A stretch of DNA of 64,000 nt from Berkiella sp964606325 (GCA_964606325.1 CAZSGE010000001.1:1-64000), one strand, 5' to 3'. Positions 28,501-37,198 are shown, counted from the first letter of the stretch. Translations and numbers: made by a program. The notes: generated by a model from the sequence alone, not told the origin.

Positions 28501-29759
28501 ATTTGATCGCTAAATGTATTTGCGCTATCCCTAATAAATCTTTGAATAACATTAATTAATTCAGCAGTCTTATCTTCAGGAATTCTGGCAACCAAGCGTT
28601 GATGCATTAATCTTGTTATTGTTGGACTAAGATAAGCAAGCTCTAAACAGTTTTTGCAAATTTGTGCCTGAGCACCGATTGGCCGCGTGATATCAGCTGA
28701 AAAGTAATCAGTGTTGTCCTCTAAGAGCAATGATAAAAATAACCAATACCGAGAATGATAAGATAACTCTTTGACTATTTTATCAAAATGTTGATTTACT
28801 CGTTCTATAATGTGTTGATTGATTTGTGGCTTATTTCTTTCATGTAAGGTGATAAGTAGCGACTCGCGACCATACGTATGGATAAGCTTTGATAATTGGC
28901 TATTAAGATTTGAATTTGGCTTAATAGCCCCAAATTCAGTCGGTTCATTGGTATAACAGTTATAAGTAAACCAAGCTAATTCATCTGGGTTTAGGTGAGC
29001 AATCGCTTGTTGAATATGTAAGGTTTGTGCAGGCTTAATAGGATGGTGGCTCGTAATCAAAGGCGTAAAGTTTTGGCTAACTTCATTTTGCAACAGTTGT
29101 TTAAATTGATGGATGGTTTCTGAAAGGGTGTCACCCGTTGATGCCAGTGATTGATCTAAACTTTGTTTGAAATCATGTCTAAGCGTTGGCCAATGATAAT
29201 ATAGCAATAATAATTGTGCGATATAAGGCTGATCCGCATCCTGGCGATCAGGACCTGAAAAGGTGTCTTGATTAATCGATATTTGTTTAATCAATTGCTC
29301 AATGTGCAAACAAAAGTAGAGCCATTTTTTTCGCTTGATACCCAGGGGTACAAGTAAAAACTCAAAGGCAAGTTTAGCCATTTCGGGATTAACGATGGCT
29401 GTTTTTAAAATGGCATCTTGGCCAATGTGTTGCACCAGTGCTAGTTTATGCTGGGAAGGCGTGCGATGGATTAAGCCATGAACGAAAGCGGCTATGTCCA
29501 ACAGCGTTGTGCCCTGTGGCAAGGTAAGGATGATATCGCCAAGATAGGCTTTTGCAAAAGCAATACAAGCTCGTTTGTTATCATCATCACTTTGATTGTA
29601 TACATTTGTGAGAGTGTTTGCGCCTGCAAGGATCCCGGGTTGATTTTCATCCATGGCCGCGATGGCTTTGATAGTTTCAAGTTCGTTGTTGTTTGGCCGT
29701 CTCTTTGACAGAACTTGGGCGATGGGTGCTTGTGGATGAAGTTGTTGCGCTCTTCCCAT
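25545..29759 (-). CDS. Giant leucine-rich-repeat protein, candidate effector
   Basis: A 1404-residue protein. The N-terminal two-thirds is a long helical region with irregular leucine-rich helices and no recognised domain. LRRs of the ribonuclease-inhibitor type appear near residues 790-870 (LTHFSAVDTQLTDEALELIS) and clearly at about 1090-1310, where units of ~28 residues read LKSLNVSANPITTDGASMLA, LKQLDLSYNEASNVGAQHL and LKSLKLNYNHIGDLGMMRL. This LRR class is typical of eukaryotic proteins and of Legionella/Coxiella-type effectors. The C-terminal ~90 residues are charged and serine-rich. No signal peptide. The product is intact and unusually long; function unknown. The divergent gene upstream is the ANK/glycosyltransferase protein. 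Confidence 0.85.
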   Translation of the reverse strand: MGRAQQLHPQAPIAQVLSKRRPNNNELETIKAIAAMDENQPGILAGANTLTNVYNQSDDDNKRACIAFAKAYLGDIILTLPQGTTLLDIAAFVHGLIHRTPSQHKLALVQHIGQDAILKTAIVNPEMAKLAFEFLLVPLGIKRKKWLYFCLHIEQLIKQISINQDTFSGPDRQDADQPYIAQLLLLYYHWPTLRHDFKQSLDQSLASTGDTLSETIHQFKQLLQNEVSQNFTPLITSHHPIKPAQTLHIQQAIAHLNPDELAWFTYNCYTNEPTEFGAIKPNSNLNSQLSKLIHTYGRESLLITLHERNKPQINQHIIERVNQHFDKIVKELSYHSRYWLFLSLLLEDNTDYFSADITRPIGAQAQICKNCLELAYLSPTITRLMHQRLVARIPEDKTAELINVIQRFIRDSANTFSDQMRLWQYLSLTTNSTPSFFSMMGAQLHERHFGNVFYRTVISPLSEHFARLSSYSPFLRKTVQDALLNNREQSPSFEKSVSQLGLYQSYSFHSLLKQCDPNTLCWLYFSLMTNMYSQSNLTLGEKLTVIKPVERSAQHANQVLEVVTANPASGKLILKELENLIPAEHVQLLKAFNARFLQMKLNAISRDAKRWLYVALKTLTVESTFQAGTKNPIALPADDKRDLAKILYLVENDVDLIPSAMAFLLEKCPEMAEIKPDDDNFSFFAFNQCALGEFTAFISLSEQRSHDVLPMLLKSTAKATKNWIKDALTSGIIDSRMLLQALPNEMSEQFAHELTLVPNLLTLALQWPSVRSRLIQECGGKAENIQPLSHLILDKLHFSGKGMSALALAIEPQCQQLTHFSAVDTQLTDEALELISNSIIGKAPLKVFQIHHNSELSTNALANVLRTTNTRVPPEQQAFVSTALVNCLDDPLVLGWLILKLESLNNEYYHNILQNNDLFYLPPHLKDKFYLANALFEDCKATPVKIANIYQMLKFMMSPLLINNQLVHCAVKSEHPPLIYQTMVHVLESQKSNNIKSWLIKTLETGKIEINNTLRVSEQEMLVIQQLSCLMLVASKDQRFALGQYLGMNTQQAFPNISQVNIHQVLYHPCLLATILQALEKADSLSHITLEAMSLDNDAISQLTNSLKTKAHLKSLNVSANPITTDGASMLARLLTHNHAIKEFTMNNCECGEEGFIEIANSLSHTKIESLNVHNAPENWHTYKPIKERGFKALMSALATPGCTLKQLDLSYNEASNVGAQHLFVGISKGKAALKSLKLNYNHIGDLGMMRLVDALPPQAALVHVEIDGHHAKPKTLEAIAQKLKSNPNISHFDATPTYVLEEPEEGEMNEEVVQAREILARIKDTVAQNATEKQVTRRLRRLAISEDSNENGSPLRRCCSLPTFDLPSEVPVLRFSGQMRRTKQDPKQSSSSATISHKFAYVK

Positions 29760-30528
29760 AATAGGCTCCCTTATTAACAGTGCATTGAAATGATAACTAT
29801 CATCTCTTTGCTATATGGTCAGATCTTATTTCGGCTCACGACTCAAAAGATTGAATGTCAGCCCTAGATATATCGCACTTCGAACTGTAAATAGTTACTG
29901 AACGTGAGGGGGGCGGAAGTTAGTTGAAACTAGAAATCAAAAGAAATTGAATGACTTATCTAAAAGTGAAGCTTAAAAGGATGACCTTGATTTGAGATAT
30001 TGCTTACATCTTTTTGGTGTAATGTCTCAAAAACGATTGAGACAATCGAAATTCATTTAAGATTTTTTCTATTCATCATAGCTTCACAATTTACTGTTTT
30101 GCGGCCCCTTGATGGGTCTCCTTTGGGGCAAGTAATTTAATTTTGCGTTGAAAATGACATCTACACTTATGTCTTGTATCGCATTATGAAATACCGTTCA
30201 TCGCTAACGAAATGCCTTTTATCTTGCATAAATTGCATAAATTACTATTAAAATATTAACCTGCACACCACTAAGCTGGGTCTTTTCAAACAGGAGTTCT
30301 CAAGGACTGGCTTGAAAGTTTTAAATTTTTACAAATGGGCTTATTGAGAACACCTAATGCTACCAGACACTTCTGAATCATTCCGTTCATATCGGGTTTA
30401 TATTACTTTAAATCCCGTCATCCAAATGCACGCTGGTTACAGCTAATTTTTCTATTTTAATATTTGCATTCCTTTAGCCGCCTGATATGTGGGTTGGCGA
30501 GCAGTTGTTTTTAAAATAGAGGTTTGGT
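29760..30528. other. Long intergenic region between two divergent giant genes
   Basis: 769 bases without a credible gene. It holds a direct repeat TTGCATAAA (30224-30232 and 30233-30241), of which the first copy could be a -35 with TATTAA (30246-30251) as -10 at 16-base spacing; 8-base inverted repeat GTTCTCAA / TTGAGAAC near 30296 and 30343; and GCCCC / GGGGC arms near 30104-30128. Long leaders are common in front of regulated effector genes, but none of these elements is convincing alone. Confidence 0.4.
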
Positions 30529-33500
30529 ATGTGGCACCATAGTGACAGAAGCAGTAATTTAGAGAAGCTCTTAACAAAAGCATTACGTTCTAAAAATCAA
30601 AAAGAATTACAGGATAATTCAAAAGCGATAGAACGATATATCGATCAAAATAATTCTAGCGATTTACTCATGCGCATGCAATCTAATTCAACCTTAGTAG
30701 GTCAAGCTTTATATACCCCATTCGTTGCGCATAAAAATGACAAGGCATTTGCAGAGAAAATTTCATATAAGGTTGTGGAATTATTGCTAATCAAAATGCA
30801 ACAGCGGCTTAATGAAGATGATTTTCAAAATAAAATATTAAACAACAAGACAACGGCGGGCTTTATGCTGTTGCTGCAAGCATTATCAACAGGCTCAATG
30901 CGTATGGTGGATAAGATACTTGGTGAGCTTAACAAGCCTGGTCGAGAAGCAATCTTGGAGAATAATTTAGCGAGCTGTACTAAAGATGGCTTTAGTGTGC
31001 TTCAACAAGCTTTGATATCTGGTTCTGAAGTTATAGTTGCTACGATACTTGCTGAGCTTAACAAGCTTGGTCGAGAAGCAATCTTGGAGAATAATTTAGC
31101 GAGCTGTACTAAAGATGGCTTTAGTGTGCTTCAACAAGCTTTGATATCTGGTTCTGAAGTTATAGTTGCTACGATACTTGGTGAGCTTAACAAGCCTGGT
31201 CGAGAAGCAATCATGAGGGAAAACTTAGCCAATTGTACTAAGGATGGCTTTAGGGTGCTTCAACAAGCTGTGATATCAGGCTCAACGCAAATGGTGGATA
31301 AGATACTTGGTGAGCTTAACAAGCCTGAGCGAGAAGCAATTTTGGAGACAAATTTAGCGAATTGTACTAAGAGCGGCTTTAATGTGCTCCAAGAAGCTGT
31401 GAAATCAGGCTCAACGCAAATGGTGGATAAGATACTTGGTGAGCTTAACAAGCCTGGGCGAGAAGCCATCATGAGGGAAAACTTAGCGAATTGTACTAGG
31501 GATGGCTTTAGGTTGCTTCAACAAGCTGTTATGTCAGGCTCAACGCAAATGGTGGATAAGATACTTGCTGAGCTTAACAAGCCTGGTCGAGAAGCAATCA
31601 TGAGGGAAAACTTAGCGAATTGCACTAAGGATGGCTTTAGGATGCTTCAAGTAGCTGCGAAGTTGGGCTCAACGCAAATGGTGGAAAAGATACTTCATGA
31701 GCTTAAGAAGCTTGGCCAAGAAGAGATATTAAAAGCCAATTTAATGGATCTTACTAGATATGACTTTACGGTTCTGCATACTGCTGGGTTGACGAATAAC
31801 ATTGAGATATTTAACCTTATCGTTGAGGCATTCCATTCTACCTTTGGCGATAAGGCGCCTGAAGTGCTTCACCAACTGGCATGCTTAAAAAATACCCTCG
31901 GATATCTACCCAGTAGCAAAATCAAGGCTATCGAAGAAAAACTACAAGGCTTCAGAGATTGGGTTCCTGAAAGAGTAGATAATTCTCGTAAATCAGTTGT
32001 GAATCTCGACGTTGAAACACAAATAGCCGCTATTGAACAGACTAATAAGTTGAATGTAAGAAGTAAAATAGAACCTAAACAGAGTCAAATGAGAGTCAAA
32101 GATACCATTACATTAACGACAGTTAATGATGCGCAGGCAGTTCTGGGTGAACGTTGGCACAATAATTTGGACAAAGTATGTTATATCATGTTGCCTACAA
32201 CGAACCGACCACCTTATCGTGACTTAAAAGCAATAGCAAAAGATTTATATAATAACCTTCCATCGGGGGTTAAATGTATTTTGATGGTTGGTCTGAATAA
32301 TCAGGACAATCCTCAAGCTTTAATGAATGATGTGGCTGAGTTTAGAGCTTGGCATCAGGATCAATTATTGCCTCTGGAAGTTCATATAGATGGTTTTAAT
32401 TGGCAAGTAGCCACGAAGCAGGATTCTAATATTAAGGTTCCTTTTGGTGCTATTCGTAATCGCATACTGACTTCGACCTTGAAACACATGAATAAAAAAT
32501 ACCCTTCAAAACAAGTGACGAAATTATTGATGACACTAGATTCCGACACCATCATTAACAGGCAGTCCTTTAAGGATTTATTTAACGGTACCATAGCACT
32601 TGAGGCAGGAAGCTTAGGGTACCTATATGATAAATCCAGTTTACGAAGCGAATCTAAATTAACGGATTCATTAGTTTACTTGGCAAACGTACTTGATATG
32701 AGGTTAAGAAGAAAACTGGGAGATTTAGGATATCTGGCAGAATGTAGCCTATTTATGAAAGGCGCTGTGGTTGATGACTTGCAAGCAAGAGTCGATACGC
32801 TTGAGCAAGGTAAAGATTTGCCATTGTTTACCGCAGGAGGCGCTGAATCACGAGGTTTGATTAAGTACTGCAAGTTGATGAACTTTCGTTATGGCGCCCA
32901 CTTTGATGAGAAGAATGCGCCTGTGATAAGCAAAATCCCATCACAGGACGATATAGATTGGATTGCCCTAGATGGGTTGGCTGAAAAAAGTGAGAAACAA
33001 AAGTATAATGCAGTAAATAATATTTTGTTTAATCACCCTTATAGCAATGCAAATTATCGATTTTTCGTCAATCAATTGCGATTTGCTATGAGTTTGAAGA
33101 GTGATTCGTGTAAGGAATTGTCTGAAATTGCTTCAAGTTTTTATATTCCAAACTTAATAGCTGCGAATAATAATAAAAACTTTGCACAATTGAGTGAGGC
33201 TTTATTTGCTATGTTGAATAACAATAAAGCGATGTTGTTATCCAAAACACCGTGTAGCATGACAGAAGAACAATATCGCAAGGTAGTTTGTGCTTGTTAT
33301 GATTGGGGGCATGAGGTTGCCACTTTTATAAGAGACGAAATGGGTAAATTGCCAGAAATCCGTGAAGCAATAAAGTACGGGCAAGGTACTAAAATTGAGC
33401 AAAACCCCAGTGAAACTGTTCAATCAAATCACTTTGGTACAAGAAATATGTATTATGGTAATTCTAAAATCTTGGCAGATGAGATATTAACCAGAGGTAA

Positions 33501-34047
33501 AAGAATGTTACCACAAGATAGCAATCCTAAACGACAGAGGATTGTTGAAACTCATGAAGATGCTGGGACGATAATACCAAAAGCTGTTAATGAAAGCCCC
33601 GCGGCGAGGCAACACTCACATCAGCCTGGACATTCAGTGCAAGCGCCAAATGCCATAACGGTTAATACGCCATTATTGTATTCAGCTGCTAGTAAGCGTA
33701 GCTCTTCTCAAGCGCAAGAGGCTGCTAAGCGTGTAAAAAGATCTCGATCACAAGAGCCGCAAAACCAAAAGCAGAAAGTATCAATCAGCATGACGGGCAT
33801 TGCCGAAGCTTGCGCAGAAAATAGCGCGGATGAGGACATGATGAATGATGCTTTTGCGGATTATTTTAAACAGTCAAAGCCAGTGAGGCCGGCGATTTAC
33901 GACAACCCTTTTGAAACTGGCCCATCGCGAAGAGATAAGCGAACTGAACAAAAAGCAAGAGTTAATAAAATACTACATGATCTTGAGGAAAAAAGAGCCA
34001 AACGTGCGCTTCAGGATGAGCAAAGAAAACTCATCAATGGAATTTAA
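30529..34047 (+). CDS. Ankyrin-like repeat protein with glycosyltransferase-like core and NLS-like tail, candidate nuclear effector
   Basis: A 1172-residue protein with four regions. (1) Residues 1-120 are helical. (2) Residues about 122-422 are seven repeats of exactly 43 residues, each with the pattern GSxxxVxxIL...GREAI...NLAxCTKDGFxVLQ, which looks like an ankyrin unit lengthened by ten residues. (3) About 540-800 resembles a GT-A glycosyltransferase: CYIMLPTTNRPPYRDL, VPFGAIRNRIL, then LLMTLDSDTII with a DSD at 671-673 that would bind the metal-sugar-nucleotide. (4) The disordered tail has KR-8-KRQR (about 991-1004, bipartite NLS-like) and AAKRVKRSR (about 1065-1073, like the c-Myc NLS). 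No signal peptide. The glycosyltransferase call is moderate; the repeats are certain. Confidence 0.75.
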   Translation: MWHHSDRSSNLEKLLTKALRSKNQKELQDNSKAIERYIDQNNSSDLLMRMQSNSTLVGQALYTPFVAHKNDKAFAEKISYKVVELLLIKMQQRLNEDDFQNKILNNKTTAGFMLLLQALSTGSMRMVDKILGELNKPGREAILENNLASCTKDGFSVLQQALISGSEVIVATILAELNKLGREAILENNLASCTKDGFSVLQQALISGSEVIVATILGELNKPGREAIMRENLANCTKDGFRVLQQAVISGSTQMVDKILGELNKPEREAILETNLANCTKSGFNVLQEAVKSGSTQMVDKILGELNKPGREAIMRENLANCTRDGFRLLQQAVMSGSTQMVDKILAELNKPGREAIMRENLANCTKDGFRMLQVAAKLGSTQMVEKILHELKKLGQEEILKANLMDLTRYDFTVLHTAGLTNNIEIFNLIVEAFHSTFGDKAPEVLHQLACLKNTLGYLPSSKIKAIEEKLQGFRDWVPERVDNSRKSVVNLDVETQIAAIEQTNKLNVRSKIEPKQSQMRVKDTITLTTVNDAQAVLGERWHNNLDKVCYIMLPTTNRPPYRDLKAIAKDLYNNLPSGVKCILMVGLNNQDNPQALMNDVAEFRAWHQDQLLPLEVHIDGFNWQVATKQDSNIKVPFGAIRNRILTSTLKHMNKKYPSKQVTKLLMTLDSDTIINRQSFKDLFNGTIALEAGSLGYLYDKSSLRSESKLTDSLVYLANVLDMRLRRKLGDLGYLAECSLFMKGAVVDDLQARVDTLEQGKDLPLFTAGGAESRGLIKYCKLMNFRYGAHFDEKNAPVISKIPSQDDIDWIALDGLAEKSEKQKYNAVNNILFNHPYSNANYRFFVNQLRFAMSLKSDSCKELSEIASSFYIPNLIAANNNKNFAQLSEALFAMLNNNKAMLLSKTPCSMTEEQYRKVVCACYDWGHEVATFIRDEMGKLPEIREAIKYGQGTKIEQNPSETVQSNHFGTRNMYYGNSKILADEILTRGKRMLPQDSNPKRQRIVETHEDAGTIIPKAVNESPAARQHSHQPGHSVQAPNAITVNTPLLYSAASKRSSSQAQEAAKRVKRSRSQEPQNQKQKVSISMTGIAEACAENSADEDMMNDAFADYFKQSKPVRPAIYDNPFETGPSRRDKRTEQKARVNKILHDLEEKRAKRALQDEQRKLINGI
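30892..31794 (+). repeat. Seven in-frame 129-base tandem repeats in the ANK-like gene
   Basis: The repeat period is exactly 129 bases (43 codons). Units beginning at 30892, 31021, 31150, 31279, 31408, 31537 and 31666 all start with GG-TCA or GG-TCT codons. The second and third units are almost identical at DNA level, showing recent duplication; the last is the most diverged. Such arrays can expand or contract by recombination. Confidence 0.9.
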
Positions 34048-34061
34048 TTGTTGTTTGAGAC

Positions 34062-35237
34062 TTAGAGAGACAAAACAAATTCTCTGAGTGTTTTTTCATA
34101 TTTTTGTGCTATTAATTCAATGTCTTTGGATTGAATAATATAAGGCGGAAGGAAGCGAACAACATGAGGTTGGGGCACGTTGACTAACAGCCCATTCTGT
34201 AGTGCAATTTTAACAATCGGTTTGCAGGGAGCATAGCATTCTACGCCCAGCATTAACCCCTTGCCGCGGATCATTTTAACGGCTTCGTGTTTAGCAAATT
34301 GTTCAATGAAGGTAGTGAGCAAAGCTAAGCCTTGTTCATGGGCATTTTGAATGAGTTTTTCGGTTTGCAGTAGCTCAACCGTTTTTAAAGCCATGGCACA
34401 AGCAAACGGATTGCCACCCAAAGTTGAACCGTGCTTCTCGGGTGAAAACAAATGATTGGTTTCGCCTCTGGTTAAACAAGCGCCAATAGCGATACCATTG
34501 GCTAAGCCTTTGGCTAAAGTGAGCACATCAGCCTGTATGCCAGCATGATCTATCGCTAAAAACATGCCTGTGCGCCCCATGCCAGATTGAATTTCATCTG
34601 CCATGAGCAACCATTTTTGTTCGGAACACAATTGTCTTAATGCTTGCAAGAAAGCGATAGAAGCAACGTGAATACCGCCAGCGCCTTGGATAGGCTCAAA
34701 TAATACCGCCACCACATCTGTTCGCGATTGCGCAATTTTTTTTAGCGCATCAATATCACCAAAGGGTACACGGATAAATCCACTGGCTAGTGGTTCAAAA
34801 CCGGCTTGGATCTGACGATGACCACTGGCAGAGAGAGTGGCAACAGTTCGACCATGAAAAGCATTTTCAAATACAATAATAGTGGGGTGCTCAATATTCT
34901 TACGATGGCCATAAAGACGCGCGACTTTTATCGCGGTTTCATTGGCTTCTGATCCGCTATTGGCAAAAAACACTTTATCCATTTTTGTAAGCTGGCAAAG
35001 TCTTTCAGCCAAAACTTCTTTTTCAGGAATTTGGTATAAATTGGAAACATGCACCAAACGTTGTGATTGCTCTTTGGCTGCAAGCACCCATTGCGGGTGA
35101 TTATGTCCTAATATATTGACCCCAATGCCACTGATAGCATCAAGATAACGCTTTTCTTTCTCATCGACGAGCCAAATACCGTCACCAGACGTAAAAGTTA
35201 TTTCTAATGGGTCGTAGGTCGCCAACAATCGAGACAT
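34062..35237 (-). CDS. argD: Acetylornithine / succinyldiaminopimelate aminotransferase
   Basis: A 391-residue class III PLP aminotransferase. Visible signatures: NSGSEANETAIKVAR (PLP phosphate site), LMADEIQSGMGRTG (Asp that contacts the pyridine nitrogen), and LTLAKGLANGIAIGA with the Schiff-base lysine. The start MSRLLATYDPLEITF is typical of ArgD. It acts in arginine and, in many bacteria, lysine/diaminopimelate synthesis. No other arg genes lie nearby, so the diaminopimelate role may be the essential one. AAAGGA precedes the ATG. A strong hairpin separates it from sodB upstream. Confidence 0.88.
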   Translation of the reverse strand: MSRLLATYDPLEITFTSGDGIWLVDEKEKRYLDAISGIGVNILGHNHPQWVLAAKEQSQRLVHVSNLYQIPEKEVLAERLCQLTKMDKVFFANSGSEANETAIKVARLYGHRKNIEHPTIIVFENAFHGRTVATLSASGHRQIQAGFEPLASGFIRVPFGDIDALKKIAQSRTDVVAVLFEPIQGAGGIHVASIAFLQALRQLCSEQKWLLMADEIQSGMGRTGMFLAIDHAGIQADVLTLAKGLANGIAIGACLTRGETNHLFSPEKHGSTLGGNPFACAMALKTVELLQTEKLIQNAHEQGLALLTTFIEQFAKHEAVKMIRGKGLMLGVECYAPCKPIVKIALQNGLLVNVPQPHVVRFLPPYIIQSKDIELIAQKYEKTLREFVLSL

Positions 35238-35257
35238 GTCATTCCTTTGAAATATAA

Positions 35258-35278
35258 GGGCCGGTTTGGTACCGGCCC
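35258..35278 (-). terminator. Terminator downstream of sodB
   Basis: Perfect 8-base arms GGGCCGGT / ACCGGCCC with a 5-base loop, followed on the minus strand by TTATATTT. It lies between the sodB stop at 35289 and the argD ribosome site, so the two genes are probably separate transcripts. Confidence 0.75.
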
Positions 35279-35288
35279 AACTCCATGG

Positions 35289-35870
35289 TTATTGCGCGAA
35301 ATTTTTCGCCACAAAATCCCAGTTTACTAATTCCCAAAAATGTTCAACATATTTAGGACGAGCATTACGATAATCTATGTAATAAGCATGTTCCCAAACA
35401 TCACACGTTAAGAGTGCTTTGTGATTGGTGGTCAAAGGTGTTTGAGCGTTGCTGGTGCTCACTAATTCTAAAGCGCCGGTCGCATTTTTCACTAACCAGC
35501 CCCAACCTGAGCCAAATGTGGTGATAGCGGTTTTACTAAAAGCTTCTTTAAATTTATCAAATGAACCAAAGGCTTTATCAATAGCAGCTGCTAAATCGCC
35601 CGTAGGTTGACCGCCGCCATTAGGGCTTAAGCAATGCCAATAGAAGGTATGATTCCAAACTTGTGCTGCATTATTAAAAATGCCCCCAGTTGAGGTTTTA
35701 ATGATCTCTTCTAAGCTTTTGTTTGCGAATTCGGTATTAGGGATAAGATTGTTTAAATTATCCACGTAGGCTTTATGATGTTTGCCATAATGATACTCCA
35801 ATGTTTCTCTGGAGATATGTGGTGCAAGCGCATCCATTTCATAGGGAAGAGGGGGTAATTCAATAGCCAT
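35289..35870 (-). CDS. sodB: Superoxide dismutase, iron type
   Basis: The 193-residue protein starting MAIELPPLPYEMD carries all four metal ligands in family positions: His in EYHYGKHHKAY, His in VWNHTFYWHCL, and Asp and His in DVWEHAYYIDYRN. The NNAAQVWNHTFYW segment with its glutamine marks the Fe form. I chose the ATG at 35870, which has GGAG 5-6 bases upstream; a longer ORF to 35984 would add an unrelated extension. It removes superoxide in the cytoplasm and sits divergently to the glutaredoxin and peroxiredoxin genes. Confidence 0.95.
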   Translation of the reverse strand: MAIELPPLPYEMDALAPHISRETLEYHYGKHHKAYVDNLNNLIPNTEFANKSLEEIIKTSTGGIFNNAAQVWNHTFYWHCLSPNGGGQPTGDLAAAIDKAFGSFDKFKEAFSKTAITTFGSGWGWLVKNATGALELVSTSNAQTPLTTNHKALLTCDVWEHAYYIDYRNARPKYVEHFWELVNWDFVAKNFAQ

Positions 35871-36086
35871 AAGTACTCCATAAGGGTAAGTCTTTAAACT
35901 AACTTCCATTCTAAATACGTGTAGTCGTTGGATTGGACAGTCTATTGGCCTCTTATCCCTAAGGCAAGCCATTATACCCATCAAAGATGAATATTCGGGG
36001 CCACCTACTTTGGGTATAGATATGACTCTTGGGGCAAAATGCTCTAAAATGGCCTGCTGTTATTGCTATCAAAAGGGCTCAGAATC

Positions 36087-36437
36087 ATGGATACATTGGC
36101 GCGCATTCAGTCGCAAATTAAGAACCATACATTATTACTCTACATGAAGGGGACTCCTCAATTTCCTCAGTGTGGGTTTTCCGGTCAAGTGGCCCATATT
36201 TTAAAGCTCTGTAAAGCCAAATATGCGTATGTGAACATATTAGAGAATCCAGATATTCGACAAACATTGCCGTTATTTGCAAACTGGCCTACTTTCCCGC
36301 AGTTATACCTCAAAGGTGAGCTGATTGGCGGGTGTGATATTGTGACCGAACTTTTTGAAAGTGGAGAGTTGCAAAAACAACTGACTGAGGGTGGGGTAAT
36401 AGCCCAGGAAATGGAAGCAGTTGCCGCTCAGGAGTAG
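36087..36437 (+). CDS. grxD: Monothiol glutaredoxin, Grx4 type
   Basis: The 116-residue protein has the CGFS active site (Cys29 in TPQFPQCGFSGQV) and the family motifs WPTFPQLYLKGELIGGCDI. CGFS glutaredoxins bind a [2Fe-2S] cluster with glutathione and serve iron-sulfur cluster delivery and iron sensing. AAGGG lies about 10 bases before the ATG at 36087; a TTG at 36063 is less likely. It lies between sodB and the peroxiredoxin gene. Confidence 0.93.
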   Translation: MDTLARIQSQIKNHTLLLYMKGTPQFPQCGFSGQVAHILKLCKAKYAYVNILENPDIRQTLPLFANWPTFPQLYLKGELIGGCDIVTELFESGELQKQLTEGGVIAQEMEAVAAQE

Positions 36438-36544
36438 CGCCATCCCGACCATTTTAGTGCCCTTTATAGGGGTTGTGTGTTAGCATAACCGCAAGCGCAA
36501 ATAGCACTTAAGTGTAACAATATTCGACAAACGAGGAGATGAAC

Positions 36545-37150
36545 ATGAGCGTTTTAGTAGGCCGCAAAGCCCCCGATTTTACCTGTGCCGCTGTATTAGG
36601 TAATGGCGAAATTACCGGACAATATAAATTATCTGAAGCGATTAAAGGCAAATATGGTTTGCTTTTCTTTTATCCTTTAGATTTCACTTTTGTTTGCCCT
36701 TCAGAGTTAATTGCTTTAAATAAGAGAATGAAACAATTTAAAGAACGTGGCGTTGAAGTGATTGCGATTTCTATCGATTCTCAATTTACCCATAATGCAT
36801 GGCGTAACACCGCTATCAAAGATGGCGGTATCGAAGCAGTTGAATACACCATGGCTGCCGATGTACACCATCGTATTTGTCAAGCGTATGGCGTAGAACA
36901 TCCAGAAGCTGGCGTTGCTTTCAGAGCCGCTTTTATTATCGATAAAAATGGTGTTGTGCGTTCACAACTCGTTAACGATTTGCCTATTGGCCGTAATATT
37001 GATGAAATCATCCGTGTGGTTGATGCCATCCAATACAATGAAGCACATGGCGAAGTGTGCCCAGCAGGTTGGAAAAAAGGCGAAGTAGCAATGAAAGCGA
37101 CACCAGCAGGGGTTGCGAGCTACCTCGCAAATAACGAAAACGCACTCTAA
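36545..37150 (+). CDS. Typical 2-Cys peroxiredoxin (AhpC/TSA family)
   Basis: A 201-residue peroxidase with peroxidatic Cys51 in DFTFVCPSE and resolving Cys172 in HGEVCPAGW. It reduces hydrogen and organic peroxides, with a thioredoxin- or AhpF-type partner not encoded here. Of two close ATGs (36539 and 36545), the second is preferred because GAGGAG ends 6 bases before it but abuts the first. With sodB and grxD it forms an oxidative-stress cluster, useful for survival in phagocytes or amoebae. Confidence 0.95.
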   Translation: MSVLVGRKAPDFTCAAVLGNGEITGQYKLSEAIKGKYGLLFFYPLDFTFVCPSELIALNKRMKQFKERGVEVIAISIDSQFTHNAWRNTAIKDGGIEAVEYTMAADVHHRICQAYGVEHPEAGVAFRAAFIIDKNGVVRSQLVNDLPIGRNIDEIIRVVDAIQYNEAHGEVCPAGWKKGEVAMKATPAGVASYLANNENAL

Positions 37151-37173
37151 AAATCTGCTTCTTTACTCTGGTT

Positions 37174-37198
37174 CCCTCTACCGCTTTGCGGGAGAGGG
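37174..37198. repeat. Intergenic hairpin repeat after the peroxiredoxin gene
   Basis: CCCTCT-A-CCGC-TTT-GCGG-G-AGAGGG folds into an imperfect hairpin, followed by CTAGGGTGAGGGT. This is a widespread type of intergenic bacterial repeat and may also slow transcription after the peroxiredoxin gene. Confidence 0.6.

Noticed and set aside
30892..31794. Regularly spaced repeats as a possible CRISPR array
   Set aside because: The period is 129 bases, in frame and translated as a continuous protein; there are no unique spacers or cas genes.
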